A program made the translations under genes and the position numbers. A DNA stretch of 64,000 bases from Pseudocercospora fijiensis CIRAD86 (lineage: Eukaryota; Ascomycota; Dothideomycetes; Mycosphaerellales; Mycosphaerellaceae): NCBI RefSeq assembly GCF_000340215.1, contig NW_006921533.1, forward strand, positions 3,956,273-4,020,272, given 5' to 3'. How positions within the stretch are numbered: the first letter of the stretch is position 1; each line of letters begins with the position of its first letter. The notes under the pieces were generated by a model. The model did not search any database. It was not told the DNA's origin and worked only from the letters and a program-made list of their open reading frames with translations. Positions 35,141 through 46,107 of the stretch are shown piece by piece.

Positions 35141-36230
35141 ATGCAACAACACGCGACGGCTTTGGAAAAGCGCGATGAGCACTCCGGCAACAATGACCCT
35201 AACTCGATTCCTCCTTGGGTCCACATCAACGAGAACGATGAAAAGGCGCCGTTCATACAGCCTGCGCCGGTAGTGCCAAACACTCGTCACTACAAACCTC
35301 CACCTACAAAGTACTCGCCCGGGCGCAAGTTGGACAGCTATCGCGATGCCGAGCCGCCGCTCCTATCCATGCCTATCGATGTGCACCAGACACGATGGAT
35401 ACCCTTCATGCAGTCTGGGCCGAATCCGCGCGAGGCGCGCAATCAAGGCGTGATCATGAGTCGGGAGTGGATGGAAGAGAACGTGCCCATCGTCAAACGC
35501 GAGTGGGAAGAGGAAGATGATCTGGACCCGATGGGCTCGAACAGATTGAAAGGGTTCAAAGGCATCATGTATCGAGGTCAGTGGATCATCAGTCCAGAAC
35601 GACAACAGAAGAGCGTGGAAGCATTCTGGAGATTGTTGCTCAAGAACGCTTTTGTCCCGTTGGTCATCCGTTTGACTGTTCTAGCGTTTTGCTGTGCTGC
35701 GCTTGGTCTCGGTTCGACGATCTTTCAATCGGTCCAGCGTGTCAACAAAGATAACGACCCTTTCAATCAATGCGCGCCGCGGGCTTCTACGTACATGGCA
35801 ATCATTGTCAGTACTGTCGCTATCCCCTACATATCTTACATTACCTGGGATGAGTACACAAGTAAACCGTGAGTCAGACACTCGGCCTTCTGCGTCTCTG
35901 CGCTAATGACTTTCTAGACTTGGACTCCGATCCGTCGCCGCAAAGACATTGCTTCTCCTTTGTGATCTTTACTTCATCGTCTTCTCGGCATCAAATCTCT
36001 CACTAGCTTTGTCGGCCTTGCTTGACGACAGCTGGGCCTGTTACGATACCGGCAGTCAAGTCATTGGCGGCGTCGCCCTCGAGATACCGAAGACTTGTCC
36101 CAACAATGAAGGAATCTGCTATAAGCAGAAAGCTCTTTCTGGGGTACTTGTCATTTCGCTGGTCGCGTGGTTGCTATGCTTCAGTATAAGCGTTCTCCGA
36201 GTTGTAGAAAAGCTGAGACTGGACTACTAG
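35141..36230 (+). CDS. SRF1: SRF1-like regulator of phospholipase D
   Basis: Exons 35141-35868 and 35918-36230 join through a 49-bp GT-AG intron to 346 aa. The N-terminal half is a soluble, Pro-rich cytosolic domain with TRWIPFMQSGPNPREARNQG and a GFKGIMYRGQWIISP block before the membrane part. Four hydrophobic segments follow (FVPLVIRLTVLAFCCAALGLG, YMAIIVSTVAIPYISYITW, TLLLLCDLYFIVFSASNLSLAL, SGVLVISLVAWLLCFSISVL). The junction WDEYTSKPLGLR is typical of fungal Srf1. Yeast Srf1 is an integral membrane protein required with phospholipase D (Spo14). Confidence 0.85.
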
Positions 36231-36915
36231 TGGCAGCCAGTACTTCACGCTATGGGTTATGAGGGATGATTTACGAATAGAGATGATGATCAACACCAGG
36301 CAGGCAGGCGTCAGCGATGTGCTTGTAGATGAGTGTACATTTTGGGGGATCCAGGAAGAGCAAGCGCTGGCGTTGGCGTTTGTGACGGCAAATGAGCATT
36401 TACTGGGCGAGCTTTTGCTTCTTTATTGATATTGCGCAATCATCAGCATGAGATGTTTTCTGCCCTCCATTCTGCGGGCATCCGCATCTACTCGAAAGCG
36501 AGTACCGGCTTCTCGGCAGTCGGCAGTCGGCAGTCGGCAGTCGGCAGTCGGCAGTCGGCAGTCGGCAGTCGGCAGTCGGCAATCGGCAAGACGCGTGACG
36601 CGAGACGTGACGCGAGATGAGATTCGCGACTCCCAGAGATCTACGATTCTACGTATGGATGCTTGCCCTGTATTCTGCTCCAGAGTCCAAACCTCTCACC
36701 CCAGCGCAAATCATTTTGCATCGACCAGCGCCGCTTTCTAAGCTTTGCTCTTGTGGTCATTTCATCATCTGCACAAATCATTTTATTCCGCCCTGTTGAG
36801 GGGCCCGGCCAACCATTGAGAGACAGCGGCCGCAACACAGCTTCGAAGACAAATTATGCGAGCGAAGCATCAATGGTCGAGCCAGGAATACCTTCAGTAG
36901 ATCAACTGAGGCGTC
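36231..36915. other. Intergenic with minisatellite
   Basis: This is the spacer between SRF1 and the PIF1-type helicase gene, which lie in the same orientation. It contains the TCGGCAG minisatellite at 36513-36588, followed by GTGACGCGAGA repeats. The open frames across the repeat are artefacts of its period. Confidence 0.6.
36513..36588. repeat. TCGGCAG minisatellite, about 11 copies
   Basis: A 7-bp unit repeats almost perfectly for 76 bp; only the last unit has a change (TCGGCAA). It lies about 330 bp upstream of the helicase start codon. The near-perfect array suggests recent expansion. Confidence 0.95.
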
Positions 36916-39879
36916 ATGTCGACCTTTCTCGAACCTGCTGCTGTAGCTCAGCAAAACAACAACATTCCGCTACTGGGTCCGGACGGGAGAACCATCATTA
37001 AATGGCTAAGCCCTTCGACTGCGGCACGTTGTCGAGTTTTGTACCAGGATTCTGCCTTCTCCCTACACTGGCTTCAACAAGGTGCCATCACGGAACCCAT
37101 TCGCGATCTCATGTACTCTCGCCTTTCATGGCAATGTGCTGGCTCGGGGCTTACGGATCACGCAGACAGATTCGAGGAAGGATGCCGGCTTCTGCAGGTT
37201 TACCCGACGCTACCCTACCAGGAGCAGCTCCAATGGCTTGCAGAGGACAGATCATTCCGGAGTGCTATGCTTATCCAGGATCAGCAGCAAATGGTCGTTT
37301 GGAGTCAGATTGGAAGTATGGACCATCAGCATTCTGGAGACAGAATAGCACTAGAGAGATACATGCAGATCAACCAACAGCAAATTGCTCACCTCGATCG
37401 TATCCTCGGAGGCCAGCCTGTCCAGCAACCGGTGAGCTCAGCGTCACCCAGGAATCTCCAGTCAGTCTCCGTTGCCCCTCGGGAACCACTGTTGGAAATA
37501 TCAACAAACGCAGCAGGCGCTCTGAAGCGCAAGCGAGAGGACCGTAAGCCAAAGAAGCAGACTGAGACCATCTCGCTTGAGCAAGAGTCCGAGGACGAAG
37601 TCGCTTTGCAAGGCCAAGTCGACGCTATTCAAGCGAAGATTGCTGCAATTCGTAAACGCACTGCTCATGAGGACGAACTCGTTCCAGACAAGAAACCAAG
37701 ACGGCCTGCAAAGGCTTCAAAAGTTGTCGCGTCTAATGGCGCTTCATGTGCATTCGCTGCGCAATTTCAGCGTGTGAAGGATAGTGTAGCACAGTCTCAC
37801 GAGGCGAATCTGCCGGCCGATACTTTCCAACATCGCAGAGTTTCTCAGCAACAATTTACTCATCAGCAAGCAACGTCGACGATTACAGCAGATCCTACCT
37901 TGCACCCCGCTGCCGTAGCGGCTGGCATCAAATCTAGCGAGCTTCATCTCCTTGTACGAATGAAGGAGAAGCTCGCCACCAAGCATCCTGAAGCGTCTGA
38001 CGGAGCTCTCACTCTGCTATCTATCGAGGCATTGCGGAGAGCGAAGGAACGCGTCAACATCAGTCAGTCTCGGCCTACTGCACCCGCCTACACGACCACA
38101 CAACCAGCTCACGAAAGCATTCAAACTGGGCACGGACTTGCCACTCACCATCCAGCTCGATCAGCAATAGAGAGCAAGGCTATTATAGACCTGCCTCAAA
38201 GCTCACCAGCTCAGCAATCGATAAAACAGCCCCCAATACCAGTGCAAGCACCATCAGTGGAAGCAAGGACGGAGCCTCCATTGTGCAAGGAGCAGCAACA
38301 GGTCGTCGACTTGATTATGGCAGGTTACAATGTGTTCTATACAGGGTCTGCAGGCTGTGGAAAATCTACTGTGCTCAAAAGCTTCGTATCACAGCTGCGT
38401 GATCAAGGAAGGACGGTCAGAATTATTGCTCCCACAGGAAAGGCAGCCTTAGACATCAACGGGTCCACCACCTGGACATACGCCGGGTGGACGCCAGGCC
38501 ACATGAAACGACCGCTTGAGGATCTGCTGAAGGCAGCTCACGGTAAATTCGTGCACAAACGACTTACCTCGACTAACGTTCTTGTTATTGACGAGGTCAG
38601 CATGGTCGAGAATCATATCTTGGCTAGACTCAATGCGCTTATGAAGAGAGCGAGAAACAACGAACGAGCATTCGGAGGGGTGCAATTAGTGGTCACAGGC
38701 GACTTCTGTCAGCTACCTCCAGTCAGACCTTTTCAATACTGCATGACATGTGGCCGAGAGCAACCACGGCGCCTTTCTCCAGACGGAAAGACGGTATACC
38801 GTTGTCCACAACACGGCGATTGCAACGATGACGATAAATGGGCTTTTCGGAGCAGTACATGGGAAGAATGCAAATTCAAACATGTCAACCTCACGAACAT
38901 CCATCGCCAGAGCGACGAGGTCTTTATCAGAATCCTGCAGAAGCTGCGCATTGGCACTCCATTGACTACTGCAGATCGCACACTTCTGCTCGACCATCCA
39001 TGCGAGGTTACGAACGCAGTCAAATTGTTTCCAACTCGCGAAGAGGTCAGACGAATCAATGTGACCGAGTTCGATCGTCTCCGTACTGCCAAGCGTGGCT
39101 ATGCGTGCTTAGACTACTTCAGGTGGAACGAGAAGCATGGTAACTTGCGGGAGAAAGGCAGGCGACATGCTCGCGATGATTCTCTAGAAGCTTTGCGTGA
39201 GCACCGACTCGAAACGCAAGTCGACTATAAAGCGGGCATGTTGGTCGTGCTGCTGATAAATCTAGATATTGCCAACGGCCTGGTCAACGGTAGTCAAGGT
39301 CGTGTTATTGGATTTGAGCCGTACTCGGAATCCAAATTGCCCAAAGCAAGCATGAATCGCGACGAAAGCTCCAGTCGAAGTTTTGGTTCCTATCGTGGAT
39401 CTAAGAAAAAATCAAGACGGGAGCGGGACAGCTCAGCGGAGCCTCTCATTGTCCAGGGCGAGCTGCGAGGTGAATATGCTACGCTACGAGAGGAGCAGAT
39501 TCGAGAATTCATATTGCAAGGCCGCAACGAGCACAAGATGTGGCCCATCGTCCAGTTCGACAACAACATCCGGAGGACTATTTACGCTGACTGTCAAGTC
39601 AACGAAGTTGGTGACGAGAAGCCATACACACTTCTTGCCCGGACACAGATACCACTGATCGCGGCTTGGGCCATGACCATTCACAAAAGCCAAGGCATGA
39701 CTTTGAATAAAGTGATTGTGGATCTTGGAAAGAGCTTCGAAGAGGGACAGGAGTATGTAGCGTTGAGCAGAGCGAGAAGCTTGGCTGGACTGAAGGTGAT
39801 GTCGTTGGGTGAGAACGTGGGCAAAGGTGGCAATGAGCAAGTCAAGCAGTTCCTCGAGGAGAAGTTTGGATTAGAATAG
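36916..39879 (+). CDS. PIF1: PIF1-family DNA helicase
   Basis: This intronless gene encodes 987 aa. The N-terminal ~450 residues are low-complexity and basic, with a nuclear-signal-like RKPKKQ. The helicase core starts at LCKEQQQVVDLIMAGYNVFYTG. Walker A GSAGCGKST is at about 477, Walker B VLVIDEVSM at about 557 and GDFCQLPPV at about 595. The C-terminal motifs MTIHKSQGMTL (about 920) and EYVALSRARSL (about 946) are intact. An insert at about 608-636 has CMTC, then CPQHGDC, a possible zinc site not found in every Pif1. Pif1 helicases act 5'-3' on G-quadruplexes, telomeres, replication forks and mitochondrial DNA. Fungi can have more than one member, so orthology to yeast PIF1 is likely but not proven. 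Confidence 0.93.
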   Translation: MSTFLEPAAVAQQNNNIPLLGPDGRTIIKWLSPSTAARCRVLYQDSAFSLHWLQQGAITEPIRDLMYSRLSWQCAGSGLTDHADRFEEGCRLLQVYPTLPYQEQLQWLAEDRSFRSAMLIQDQQQMVVWSQIGSMDHQHSGDRIALERYMQINQQQIAHLDRILGGQPVQQPVSSASPRNLQSVSVAPREPLLEISTNAAGALKRKREDRKPKKQTETISLEQESEDEVALQGQVDAIQAKIAAIRKRTAHEDELVPDKKPRRPAKASKVVASNGASCAFAAQFQRVKDSVAQSHEANLPADTFQHRRVSQQQFTHQQATSTITADPTLHPAAVAAGIKSSELHLLVRMKEKLATKHPEASDGALTLLSIEALRRAKERVNISQSRPTAPAYTTTQPAHESIQTGHGLATHHPARSAIESKAIIDLPQSSPAQQSIKQPPIPVQAPSVEARTEPPLCKEQQQVVDLIMAGYNVFYTGSAGCGKSTVLKSFVSQLRDQGRTVRIIAPTGKAALDINGSTTWTYAGWTPGHMKRPLEDLLKAAHGKFVHKRLTSTNVLVIDEVSMVENHILARLNALMKRARNNERAFGGVQLVVTGDFCQLPPVRPFQYCMTCGREQPRRLSPDGKTVYRCPQHGDCNDDDKWAFRSSTWEECKFKHVNLTNIHRQSDEVFIRILQKLRIGTPLTTADRTLLLDHPCEVTNAVKLFPTREEVRRINVTEFDRLRTAKRGYACLDYFRWNEKHGNLREKGRRHARDDSLEALREHRLETQVDYKAGMLVVLLINLDIANGLVNGSQGRVIGFEPYSESKLPKASMNRDESSSRSFGSYRGSKKKSRRERDSSAEPLIVQGELRGEYATLREEQIREFILQGRNEHKMWPIVQFDNNIRRTIYADCQVNEVGDEKPYTLLARTQIPLIAAWAMTIHKSQGMTLNKVIVDLGKSFEEGQEYVALSRARSLAGLKVMSLGENVGKGGNEQVKQFLEEKFGLE

Positions 39880-40389
39880 GTTAGCATGCACGGAGACGAG
39901 GACGAGGATGGTGCCTCCGGTTGGAGAGACCATGTGTACTACCGGCCATGCCACCAGTACCACCGTGGCCGCCAACTTACCCTCTTGGTCGTGTTCTGTG
40001 TCCATCGGCGGACTGGAATGTTGGTGATGCAGAGATTGAATGCTCGGAGGCCTCCATTTTCCGATGAGCAATGGAGGAGCTTGCCCATCGCCTTGAATAT
40101 AGCCTACCCGTTGCTGAATATATCCTGCGCATACGCACCGGTCAAGCTGCCAGGGCTGATATGTATTCTATGCGCCAAGATCTGCAAAGCATCGTGTTCG
40201 TGTTCTTCAGGGTCCGCTGATGACTGATGACCGCCCACCCGCGATGAGCTACGGAGTAGAGGTCAGCTACTCACCTAGAATAATGCGCGCAGAACATCGG
40301 CACACGCAGTGCACATCGCGACTCGACCCAGCTCCGCGCACAACGGCAGCCTCCATGCCGCATCACAGGCGCAGTCGCTCAGGCAGACC
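39880..40389. other. Intergenic between PIF1 and KOG1
   Basis: This is the upstream region of KOG1. The 113-codon open frame at 39886-40227 has no recognisable domain. The long KOG1 frame is open back to 40309 but has no ATG before 40390. Confidence 0.5.
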
Positions 40390-43300
40390 ATGACACGGAG
40401 CGCCAATGACGGCCTCTTGCCGTCCGAGGTGTATGGTCAGCCATCCAAGTCGGCGCAACCGCACAACATCAGCGTAGAGCCACGCGAGGACTCGTCGCAA
40501 CAGCCGCAGCAGCAGCAGAAACAGAAACAGCAGCGCGCGCAGTCGCAGCACAGCATCGGCAGCAGCAAGTCTGCTCCGCCCGTCGCGCTCTACCGCCCGC
40601 AAAGCTCGTCGAATTCTGCCAAGTCGCAGCCCAATGGCCAGTACGCGGCGGAGAGCGACTCGGAGGAGGATGAGGGCCTGCAGCTTCAGGCGCCACATGG
40701 GCGCAGCAGGCAGGCGCAGCGTCCGGCGGTGTCGCGTGCTCAAAGCGAGTTTGGGCGGCGCGCAAAGCCGAAGCAGATGAATGGCAAGGCCGGCGATGGC
40801 GAGGAAGACATCATGCGACATGGCTGGGAGGCCCAGCTGCAGAACGAGGAGGCCGCGAAGAACCTCAGCGAGAATTTCTTCATGTACTACGAGGACAAGC
40901 GGCACGAGACTGCGGGCAATCTGCCTCCCGATTTTGACCCCAAGAACCTTGTGACGGAATGGCGCATGAAGGACCGCCTTAAGACGGCGTCTGCTCTGCT
41001 CGCTGTGTGTCTGAACGTGGGTGTCGATCCGCCAGACGTGATCAAGACCAACCCTTGTGCGCGTTTGGAGTGCTGGGTCGATCCTGTTCCGCCCGACAGT
41101 TCGAACCAGAACTCCAACAACACCAATGCGCAGATTGGCAAGAACCTCCAGTCCCAGTATGAGAATCTATCGCTGAGGACGCGATATAAAGTCATTCTGG
41201 ATCCGACCATCGAGGAGCTCAAGAAGTACACGACATCGCTTCGCAGGACAGCACACGCAGAGCGTATCTTGTTCCACTACAACGGCCACGGAGTACCGAA
41301 GCCGACGCAGAGCGGAGAGGTGTGGTGCTTTAATAGAAGCTATACTCAATACATCCCGATCAGTCTGTACGATCTACAGGAGTGGGTCGGCGCCCCGGGA
41401 CTCTGGGTCTGGGACTGTAGCGCGGCGGGCGGCATCATTCAAGGCTTTCTTGACGCCGCGCAAAAGCACAGCACGAACCAACAGGACGTCTTGAGGCGAG
41501 ATCCAAACCGGTCCCAACAACAACCCCTCGTTAGGTGGGAGGATTGCATTCACCTTGCCGCCTGTCGCGAGAACGAAACTCTTCCCACCAACCCGGAGCT
41601 GCCCGCCGACCTCTTTACTTCATGCCTCACTACGCCCATCATGATGGCAGTGCGTTATTTCATTCTTCAGAACCCTCTCAGAACAACATTTGTCACACTT
41701 GACCAGGCACGAAACATACCCGGCAAAGTCAGCGAGCGTAGGACGCCGCTGGGTGAGCTGAACTGGATATTCACTGCCATTACTGACACGATCGCATGGA
41801 ACTGCCTCGAAAAACCGTTGTTTAAGAAGCTCTTTAGGCAAGATCTGATGGTCGCAGCCCTCTTTCGCAACTTTCTCCTCGCACAACGAGTAATGCGCAT
41901 GTTTCATTGCCATCCACAGTCATATCCTGCAATACCAGCAACTCACGATCATCCACTTTGGAAGAGTTGGGATCTGGCGGTGGAAATGATCTTGGCCCAA
42001 TTGCCAGGCCTGATCGAGCAGCAGAAAGCCCAGGAAGCCGCAACCGAGACGCAACCAAATGGTCCGAACGGCCAACCGCAGCAGACGCCGGAGCTCGAAT
42101 ATGAGCACTCAACCTTCTTCTCGGATCAGCTCACTGCCTTCGAAATATACTTGAACGCTGCGCCTAGCAACCCCGGCTCTGCAGGATATGCGAAGCCACC
42201 GGAGCAACTCCCAATCGTGTTACAAGTCCTGCTCTCTCAAATTCATCGGCTGCGTGCTTTGGTATTGCTCTCCAAATTCCTCGATCTAGGTCCGTGGGCT
42301 GTAAATCTGGCGCTCAGCATTGGCATATTTCCCTACGTCCTCAAACTTCTTCAATCACAGGCGACAGAGCTCAAGGCACCTATGGTGTTCATTTGGGCCC
42401 GGATCCTGGCTGTTGATCAATCATGTCAGTCTGATCTGCTCAAAGATCAGGGCTACTCATACTTCACCAACATATTGGTCCAGACGAGTGGAATACCTCT
42501 CGGAAACATCGCAGAACATCGAGCGATGTGTGTCTTTGTCATCGCCATGTTCTGCAAGGACTTCAAGCAAGGCAAGGCTGCGTGTCTCGACAGCAATCCC
42601 GAGATCATCGATCAGTGTCTCGCCCACTTGCTTGACATGGAGAATCCTTTACTTCGACAATTCAGTCTCCTCTGCTTGAGCAATCTGTGCCGCGACTTCC
42701 CTGCTGCAAAGCAGGCTTTTCTGGAGCTCGGTGCCCACGATCGAATATGTGATCGAAGCCACGACCCAGTCCCCGAAGTTCGGACGGCTTGTCTCAATGT
42801 ACTAACTAGCTTCGTCGCTACTGGTGACGTTAATCCGGCCATTATTGAAATAGAAGAGACACTGGTGGGAATCATCATCTCCATGGGAATGGATGGATCG
42901 GTCATGGTCCGGAAAGAGCTTACAGTCTTCTACTCAGAATATGTGAAGAAGTATCAGAATCGATTCCACTGCGCAGCCTTTGAACAGCTTCAGGAGGAAT
43001 TGGACAAGAAGGATGGAAAAGAGCAAGTTGCCGATGATTTCCTCGCCATGCAGGAAGAGAGTGCTTTTGATTCGGCTGGCTCGAACGGCAACCTGTCTCT
43101 GAACGGCGTGCGAGCTGCTCACCAAAGAAGCGTCTCTGCTACGGTCGCCGAGGATGACAGAGCACGGCCCATGCAGAAGCCGAGAAGGGCAGAGCTGTCG
43201 TTAGGCACCGTGTATCGCGCGGTGTGGAGGCAAGTGATGAGTCTTTCTACAGACCCACATCCGGAGGTTGCACGTAATGCTGGTGCCGTGGTTGATTACC

Positions 43301-45069
43301 TTCTCAATTCGCTGCTCGAAAGCCCCTTCGCGCCTCATGCGGAAGCGATCCTGGATCAATTGGAGAAGACCAGACCAGTGCTGGACCCGATTGTCACGAC
43401 ACCTGGTATTGAGTCTCTAAAGCAATCGAGATCCGTGCGAGACTCGAGACCGGAAACGCCGCCGAGCCCATCAGCGGCTTCAATATCTTCCAAAGCCGAT
43501 AGCTACTTTGCTCTATCACGGACAGCAAGTGTAGCCGCTGCCCTGAAGAACATGGTTGGCTGGAAAACGCCTGCTGAGGTACCCAGCACCCCAGGCTCAC
43601 CAACACATGCTCGACGAGGTTCAGCGATGAGCGCACATACGTTACCATACCGCTCGCGACCACTCACGCCGGCAGACGCAGCTCTCCTCCCTCCGGATGC
43701 ATTGGATAATGTCCAGGGACCTCCACATCAACCGCGAGCCATGATTCCACCTACACCATATTTTCAGGACAGAGACAAGTCACATGTGCCTCAAATGCCG
43801 CTCAAGTCCACATTCTTTGACTGGTCAGCATCTTACTTCCGCGAGCCGCAGATGCGACCGTCTGAAGCAGACGAGCCTGGTTCGAAGGACTACAACGAGC
43901 GCTTATGGCGCCGGAATCGCAACGACAAGATCATTGCCTCGACGCAGCCTCTCAAAGAAGCCGCTGGGTCGCAAGGCTGGGACAAGCCTTGTGGATACTT
44001 CGGTATTGGCGCAGCACCTGTAAAGATGGTGTTCCATCAATTCGAGAATCACCTTGTCACCTCAGACGATCGAGACAGTATTGCAGTATGGGACTGGAAA
44101 GATGCAAGACAACTCGTCCGATTCAGCAACGGCAATCCGAAGGGCAGTCGAGTCACAGAGTTGCAGTTCATCAACGAAGATGATATGGCCATGCTAATGA
44201 CCGGCTCGAGCGATGGAGTCGTCAAGATTTATCGCGACTACGATGATCCGAACAAGATCTCACAGGTCAGCTCCTTCCGCGCACTAAATGATCTTGTTCC
44301 TTCCGATCGCGGTGGATCTGGGCTCGTCTTCGATTGGCAACAGGGGCAGGGTAAAGCTCTGGTCGCTGGAGATGACAGGGTTGTGCGTGTGTGGCAGGTT
44401 GGTCAAGAGCTTTGCGTCAACGACATTCACACCCGATCTTCAGCATGCATCACTTCCTTGACTTCAGATCAAGTGGAGGGCAATGTGTTCGTCGCCGGAT
44501 TCGGCAATGGCAGTGTCAAGGCCTACGATCAACGAAAACCTGGAGCCGAAACCATGGTTTTGGGGTGGAAAGAACATAGTTCTTGGATCGTCGGTGTACA
44601 TCTTCAACGCGGTGGGGCCCGGGAATTGATCTCTGCTGAATCGAATGGAGGACTTCGTCTCTGGGATCTGAGGATGACGAAGTCCGTCGCTGCCCACGAT
44701 CCTGCACCACGGACACGCGAGCCTAGAATGTTACGCGCGCTCTCCGTTCACGAACATGCTCCAGTCTTTGCAACTGGAGGCAAGGATCATACAATCCGTG
44801 TCTACAATACAAAGCTCCAGCTGCTGAGCAAGTTTGAGCCATACATGTCCTACTTGAGAGTCGGACTCTCGGGAGGCTCACAGCGCAATGCACCCATCAC
44901 TGCCATGGCTTTCCATCCTCATCGCATGATGTTGGCGTGTGGCGCTGTAAATGATGGGCATGTAAATCTCTTCAAGTGCGATATCGATGAGCACAAGGAA
45001 GGGCACCTGCGAGGCGGAGATTCGGTCGTGGAAGAATGGGGTTCGACGTATGGTGGGAAGTTCAACTGA
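40390..45069 (+). CDS. KOG1: TORC1 subunit KOG1 (raptor/Mip1)
   Basis: A single uninterrupted exon from the ATG at 40390 encodes 1,559 aa. The N-terminus is Gln-rich and disordered (about 20-130). The raptor N-terminal caspase-like domain follows, with the signature ILFHYNGHGVPKPT at about 293-306 and GLWVWDCSAAG. The middle is alpha-helical HEAT/armadillo (for example LRQFSLLCLSNLCRDFPAAKQAF, about 755). A phospho-rich linker spans about 1015-1120. The C-terminal WD40 propeller starts near 1210 and ends ITAMAFHPHRMMLACGAVNDG. Raptor recruits substrates to TOR kinase at the vacuole and so controls growth by nutrients. The length is typical for filamentous fungi. Confidence 0.97.
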   Translation: MTRSANDGLLPSEVYGQPSKSAQPHNISVEPREDSSQQPQQQQKQKQQRAQSQHSIGSSKSAPPVALYRPQSSSNSAKSQPNGQYAAESDSEEDEGLQLQAPHGRSRQAQRPAVSRAQSEFGRRAKPKQMNGKAGDGEEDIMRHGWEAQLQNEEAAKNLSENFFMYYEDKRHETAGNLPPDFDPKNLVTEWRMKDRLKTASALLAVCLNVGVDPPDVIKTNPCARLECWVDPVPPDSSNQNSNNTNAQIGKNLQSQYENLSLRTRYKVILDPTIEELKKYTTSLRRTAHAERILFHYNGHGVPKPTQSGEVWCFNRSYTQYIPISLYDLQEWVGAPGLWVWDCSAAGGIIQGFLDAAQKHSTNQQDVLRRDPNRSQQQPLVRWEDCIHLAACRENETLPTNPELPADLFTSCLTTPIMMAVRYFILQNPLRTTFVTLDQARNIPGKVSERRTPLGELNWIFTAITDTIAWNCLEKPLFKKLFRQDLMVAALFRNFLLAQRVMRMFHCHPQSYPAIPATHDHPLWKSWDLAVEMILAQLPGLIEQQKAQEAATETQPNGPNGQPQQTPELEYEHSTFFSDQLTAFEIYLNAAPSNPGSAGYAKPPEQLPIVLQVLLSQIHRLRALVLLSKFLDLGPWAVNLALSIGIFPYVLKLLQSQATELKAPMVFIWARILAVDQSCQSDLLKDQGYSYFTNILVQTSGIPLGNIAEHRAMCVFVIAMFCKDFKQGKAACLDSNPEIIDQCLAHLLDMENPLLRQFSLLCLSNLCRDFPAAKQAFLELGAHDRICDRSHDPVPEVRTACLNVLTSFVATGDVNPAIIEIEETLVGIIISMGMDGSVMVRKELTVFYSEYVKKYQNRFHCAAFEQLQEELDKKDGKEQVADDFLAMQEESAFDSAGSNGNLSLNGVRAAHQRSVSATVAEDDRARPMQKPRRAELSLGTVYRAVWRQVMSLSTDPHPEVARNAGAVVDYLLNSLLESPFAPHAEAILDQLEKTRPVLDPIVTTPGIESLKQSRSVRDSRPETPPSPSAASISSKADSYFALSRTASVAAALKNMVGWKTPAEVPSTPGSPTHARRGSAMSAHTLPYRSRPLTPADAALLPPDALDNVQGPPHQPRAMIPPTPYFQDRDKSHVPQMPLKSTFFDWSASYFREPQMRPSEADEPGSKDYNERLWRRNRNDKIIASTQPLKEAAGSQGWDKPCGYFGIGAAPVKMVFHQFENHLVTSDDRDSIAVWDWKDARQLVRFSNGNPKGSRVTELQFINEDDMAMLMTGSSDGVVKIYRDYDDPNKISQVSSFRALNDLVPSDRGGSGLVFDWQQGQGKALVAGDDRVVRVWQVGQELCVNDIHTRSSACITSLTSDQVEGNVFVAGFGNGSVKAYDQRKPGAETMVLGWKEHSSWIVGVHLQRGGARELISAESNGGLRLWDLRMTKSVAAHDPAPRTREPRMLRALSVHEHAPVFATGGKDHTIRVYNTKLQLLSKFEPYMSYLRVGLSGGSQRNAPITAMAFHPHRMMLACGAVNDGHVNLFKCDIDEHKEGHLRGGDSVVEEWGSTYGGKFN

Positions 45070-45441
45070 GACATCAAGTGCTCTCGGTGGAAAGTTGACG
45101 ATTGTGAATAGTGTGCTTTTATGATGATGGGATTAGCAAGGAGTTCGGCGAGGCATAGCATGGACGATGAGCTCGAGCTCTAGGGAAGTGGCAATTTGAA
45201 ACCAGAAACGCAGATTCAGGGATCCTTTGGAGCACGCGGGCGCGATTTCAATGTGTGAATGAGATGATACTAGCATTGCATGGTCCGATTTGTGACAACA
45301 CGAGGTTTCCTGGGTGGACACATTGAGATTGAATGACGCGGTTGGATGTAGAAATCCGAGCGTGGATGCCAAGGTTTGCGCTCATCGTTTGAGCTGATAG
45401 TCATGCTATGGTAATGCGAATTACGGCCGTTCGTCTAAACA
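45070..45441. other. Convergent intergenic region
   Basis: This spacer lies between the 3' ends of KOG1 (+) and the hypothetical gene (-). No feature is visible. Confidence 0.5.
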
Positions 45442-46107
45442 TCAGTCCTCTCGTCTAGAGCGCTGCGAAGAGCCTGAAACCGTGGACTTCCCAAGCCCGT
45501 CACCGGATCCCAAGGTCTCGCTGCGGTTGCTGATCAATTCTCGCAGGAACACCACGAATTTGTCGTACGTCACGTCACGCCCTTCTGGGGACCGAACACG
45601 CCGCCCTTGTTGTAGACCCATCAACGTCTGAGTATCAAGCGCAGTCTCGAATTTAGGACCAACGCCCCGCTGATTCTCTGGATCTCCAGGAGCAAATCGT
45701 GTTGCTTCAGCCATATCTCCGTACCACAGGTTGCCGAGGAGGGTCGAAGTAGCTGTGTAGCGTGCTCGCAGCTGTCGGGCTTGTCCTGCATCTTGTTGAA
45801 ATACCAGTATGCTAGGTTGAAGGCGCAAGCTCGGGCCCGTCATAGAGTCTGACGGTGATGAGCTTATCTTTCTAGGTGAGAAGAAGGAGCAAGATTATTC
45901 GGCTTATCTCCGTAGCCATCTGGCACACCGGGCGGGATCTGTAACTTGGTCTCGGTGGGCCGCTGGGAGAATATTACGTCCCGCATTGACCGCATGACCA
46001 GCCAGAACGTTTCGAGCTGGACTAGCAATTAGTAGCTGTCGCGTGTATCTCATCACTCCGTTCGTGAAAAGAGAGTAGATCTTCAGGCACGGTGAGAGAC
46101 TTGCCAT
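45442..46107 (-). CDS. Hypothetical protein, presequence-like N-terminus
   Basis: Two exons are proposed, 46107-45929 and 45871-45442, joined in phase by a 57-bp GT-AG intron to 202 aa. The first ~50 residues are basic, hydroxylated and free of acidic residues (MASLSPCLKIYSLFTNGVMR, then RNVLAGHAVNAGRNILP), like a mitochondrial presequence. The second exon carries a conserved-looking block (FETALDTQTLMGLQQGRRVRSPEGRDVTYDKFVVFLREL) and a Ser/Arg tail. I do not recognise the family. The intron choice is the least certain part. Confidence 0.5.

Noticed and set aside
40309..40389. Upstream start of KOG1
   Set aside because: The frame is open there but its first codon is GTG; the first ATG in frame is at 40390.
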